NCBI RefSeq assembly: GCF_009651005.1
Contig: NZ_WHVW01000013.1
Location: forward strand, 1 to 64,000
Source of the DNA: Sporosarcina obsidiansis
GTDB lineage: Bacteria; Bacillota; Bacilli; Bacillales_A; Planococcaceae
Length of the DNA stretch: 64,000 bases
Direction: 5' to 3'
Part shown: positions 63,549 through 64,000 of the stretch, in pieces
Numbering within the stretch: the first letter of the stretch is position 1
Layout: every line of letters begins with the position of its first letter
Program-made: the position numbers and the translations under genes
Notes under the pieces: model-generated
Databases searched by the model: none
The model's input: the letters and a program-made list of their open reading frames with translations, nothing else
Told to the model about the DNA's origin: nothing

Positions 63549-64000
63549 TGCAATAACGCCCCCGATACTTTAAAGATTGGTTTGTCGCCTGTCCAGGACA
63601 GCTTAATAGCAATTTTCTCTGCAGGAGAATCAGCACGGAATTTTAGAAAGTCCTCGACTACTCCTGGTGAAATTGGTCCCGGTTGCGGATCGTCCTTTAT
63701 ATCCTCGTCATTCCAAATCATCGGAACGAAATTCTCTGGTTCAGTTCCATTTGTCATGCTGATTTCCGCTTTGACATATTGGCTTTCATCACGTTCCAAC
63801 CACATTAAAACGCCTTGTGCTGATCCAGCAGGGGGTACGATGGTGTACCGCTGCACGGAATTGGCTAAAGGCGTTAGGTTGGCTTGCTTATTCAGTTTGC
63901 GTGTCAGAGACGTTTTGAAATTATAGGAATCTACTGTTTCGACAACTATTGTATTCTCACCGTCTTTTAAAGCCGATAAGAGGAGATCAAACGACCAATC
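63545..64000 (-). CDS. Tail-fibre or baseplate-associated protein, C-terminal part (partial)
   Basis: The frame is open to the window edge, so the gene starts outside. The visible ~151 residues are strand-rich: GENTIVVETVDSYNFKTS, RYTIVPPAGSAQGVLMWLER, AEKIAIKLSWTGDKPIFKV. An internal GTG at 63856 is not needed as a start because the reading continues unbroken upstream. The position before small tail-module genes and the lysis cassette suggests a receptor-binding or baseplate protein. The exact type cannot be assigned. Confidence 0.7.
   Translation of the reverse strand, partial: DWSFDLLLSALKDGENTIVVETVDSYNFKTSLTRKLNKQANLTPLANSVQRYTIVPPAGSAQGVLMWLERDESQYVKAEISMTNGTEPENFVPMIWNDEDIKDDPQPGPISPGVVEDFLKFRADSPAEKIAIKLSWTGDKPIFKVSGALLQ

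Noticed and set aside
63545..63856. Separate 103-residue gene starting at GTG 63856
   Set aside because: The frame continues open with coding character to the window edge, so this is the end of a larger gene.

Overview
The window comes from a low-GC, spore-forming-type Firmicute of the order Bacillales. The family Planococcaceae (Sporosarcina-like) is my best guess, from gene order and protein character only. Two blocks follow the order known in Bacillus subtilis: ccdA / ccdC / yneK ... aconitase / yneP / yneQ / yneR / plsY / parE / parC on the left, and odhB-odhA ... ctpA / deoD / yozE / msrB / msrA / ypmS / ypmR / degV / trhA / dfrA / thyA on the right. No rRNA, tRNA or CRISPR array was seen.

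Layout. 0.3-5.6 kb: cytochrome c biogenesis (ccdA, a thioredoxin-like protein, ccdC), a DUF1659-DUF2922-YvrJ trio, a SCO copper chaperone, a lytic transglycosylase and a nicotinamidase. 5.9-15.2 kb: aconitase, a thioesterase, plsY and topoisomerase IV (parE-parC). 15.2-22.3 kb: an accessory region. It starts directly after parC and carries a LysR regulator diverging from a cupin dioxygenase-like gene. At 18.1-18.35 kb there is a decayed second copy of the parC 3' end with its terminator. Several broken genes (frameshifts, a 5' truncation) and a solitary VanX-like dipeptidase follow. 22.3-26.8 kb: type 2 isopentenyl-diphosphate isomerase and a molybdate transporter (modABC) diverging from an HTH/periplasmic-binding-like regulator, with an ordered operator array between them. 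26.8-36.4 kb: transporters, an LCP enzyme, an ABC-F protein, a cold-shock gene with a long leader, and an xpaC-telA pair. 36.4-53.5 kb: the 2-oxoglutarate dehydrogenase E1/E2 genes, a MurG-like gene, a MATE pump, a CAP-domain protein with proline/glutamate repeats, a CobW GTPase, CtpA, DeoD, MsrB/MsrA, DegV, TrhA, DfrA and ThyA.

53.7-64.0 kb: the late end of a prophage that continues past the right edge. Read leftward, it has the end of a tail-fibre-like protein, two small tail-module proteins, inserted cargo genes, an XhlA-like protein, a holin and an M23 endolysin. Then come probable lysogenic cargo: a 780-residue protein of unknown function, a WYL-like small protein and its partner, and a secreted metallo-beta-lactamase/Excalibur protein coupled to DUF3006. 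Putative junction sequence lies beside thyA. No integrase is visible; it would be expected at the other, unseen end.

Most interesting structure: (1) cargo genes in the prophage lysis region sit behind repeated remnants of the 3' end of a small tail-module gene, which suggests modular insertion at one spot; (2) the 780-residue orphan protein ends in TPR-like helices next to a 326-bp inverted-repeat element that encloses a dispersed repeat also found at 36.1 kb; (3) the parC 3'-end duplication marks the border of the accessory region; (4) four evenly spaced half-sites lie between modA and its regulator. Functions for the unknown proteins are not established here.
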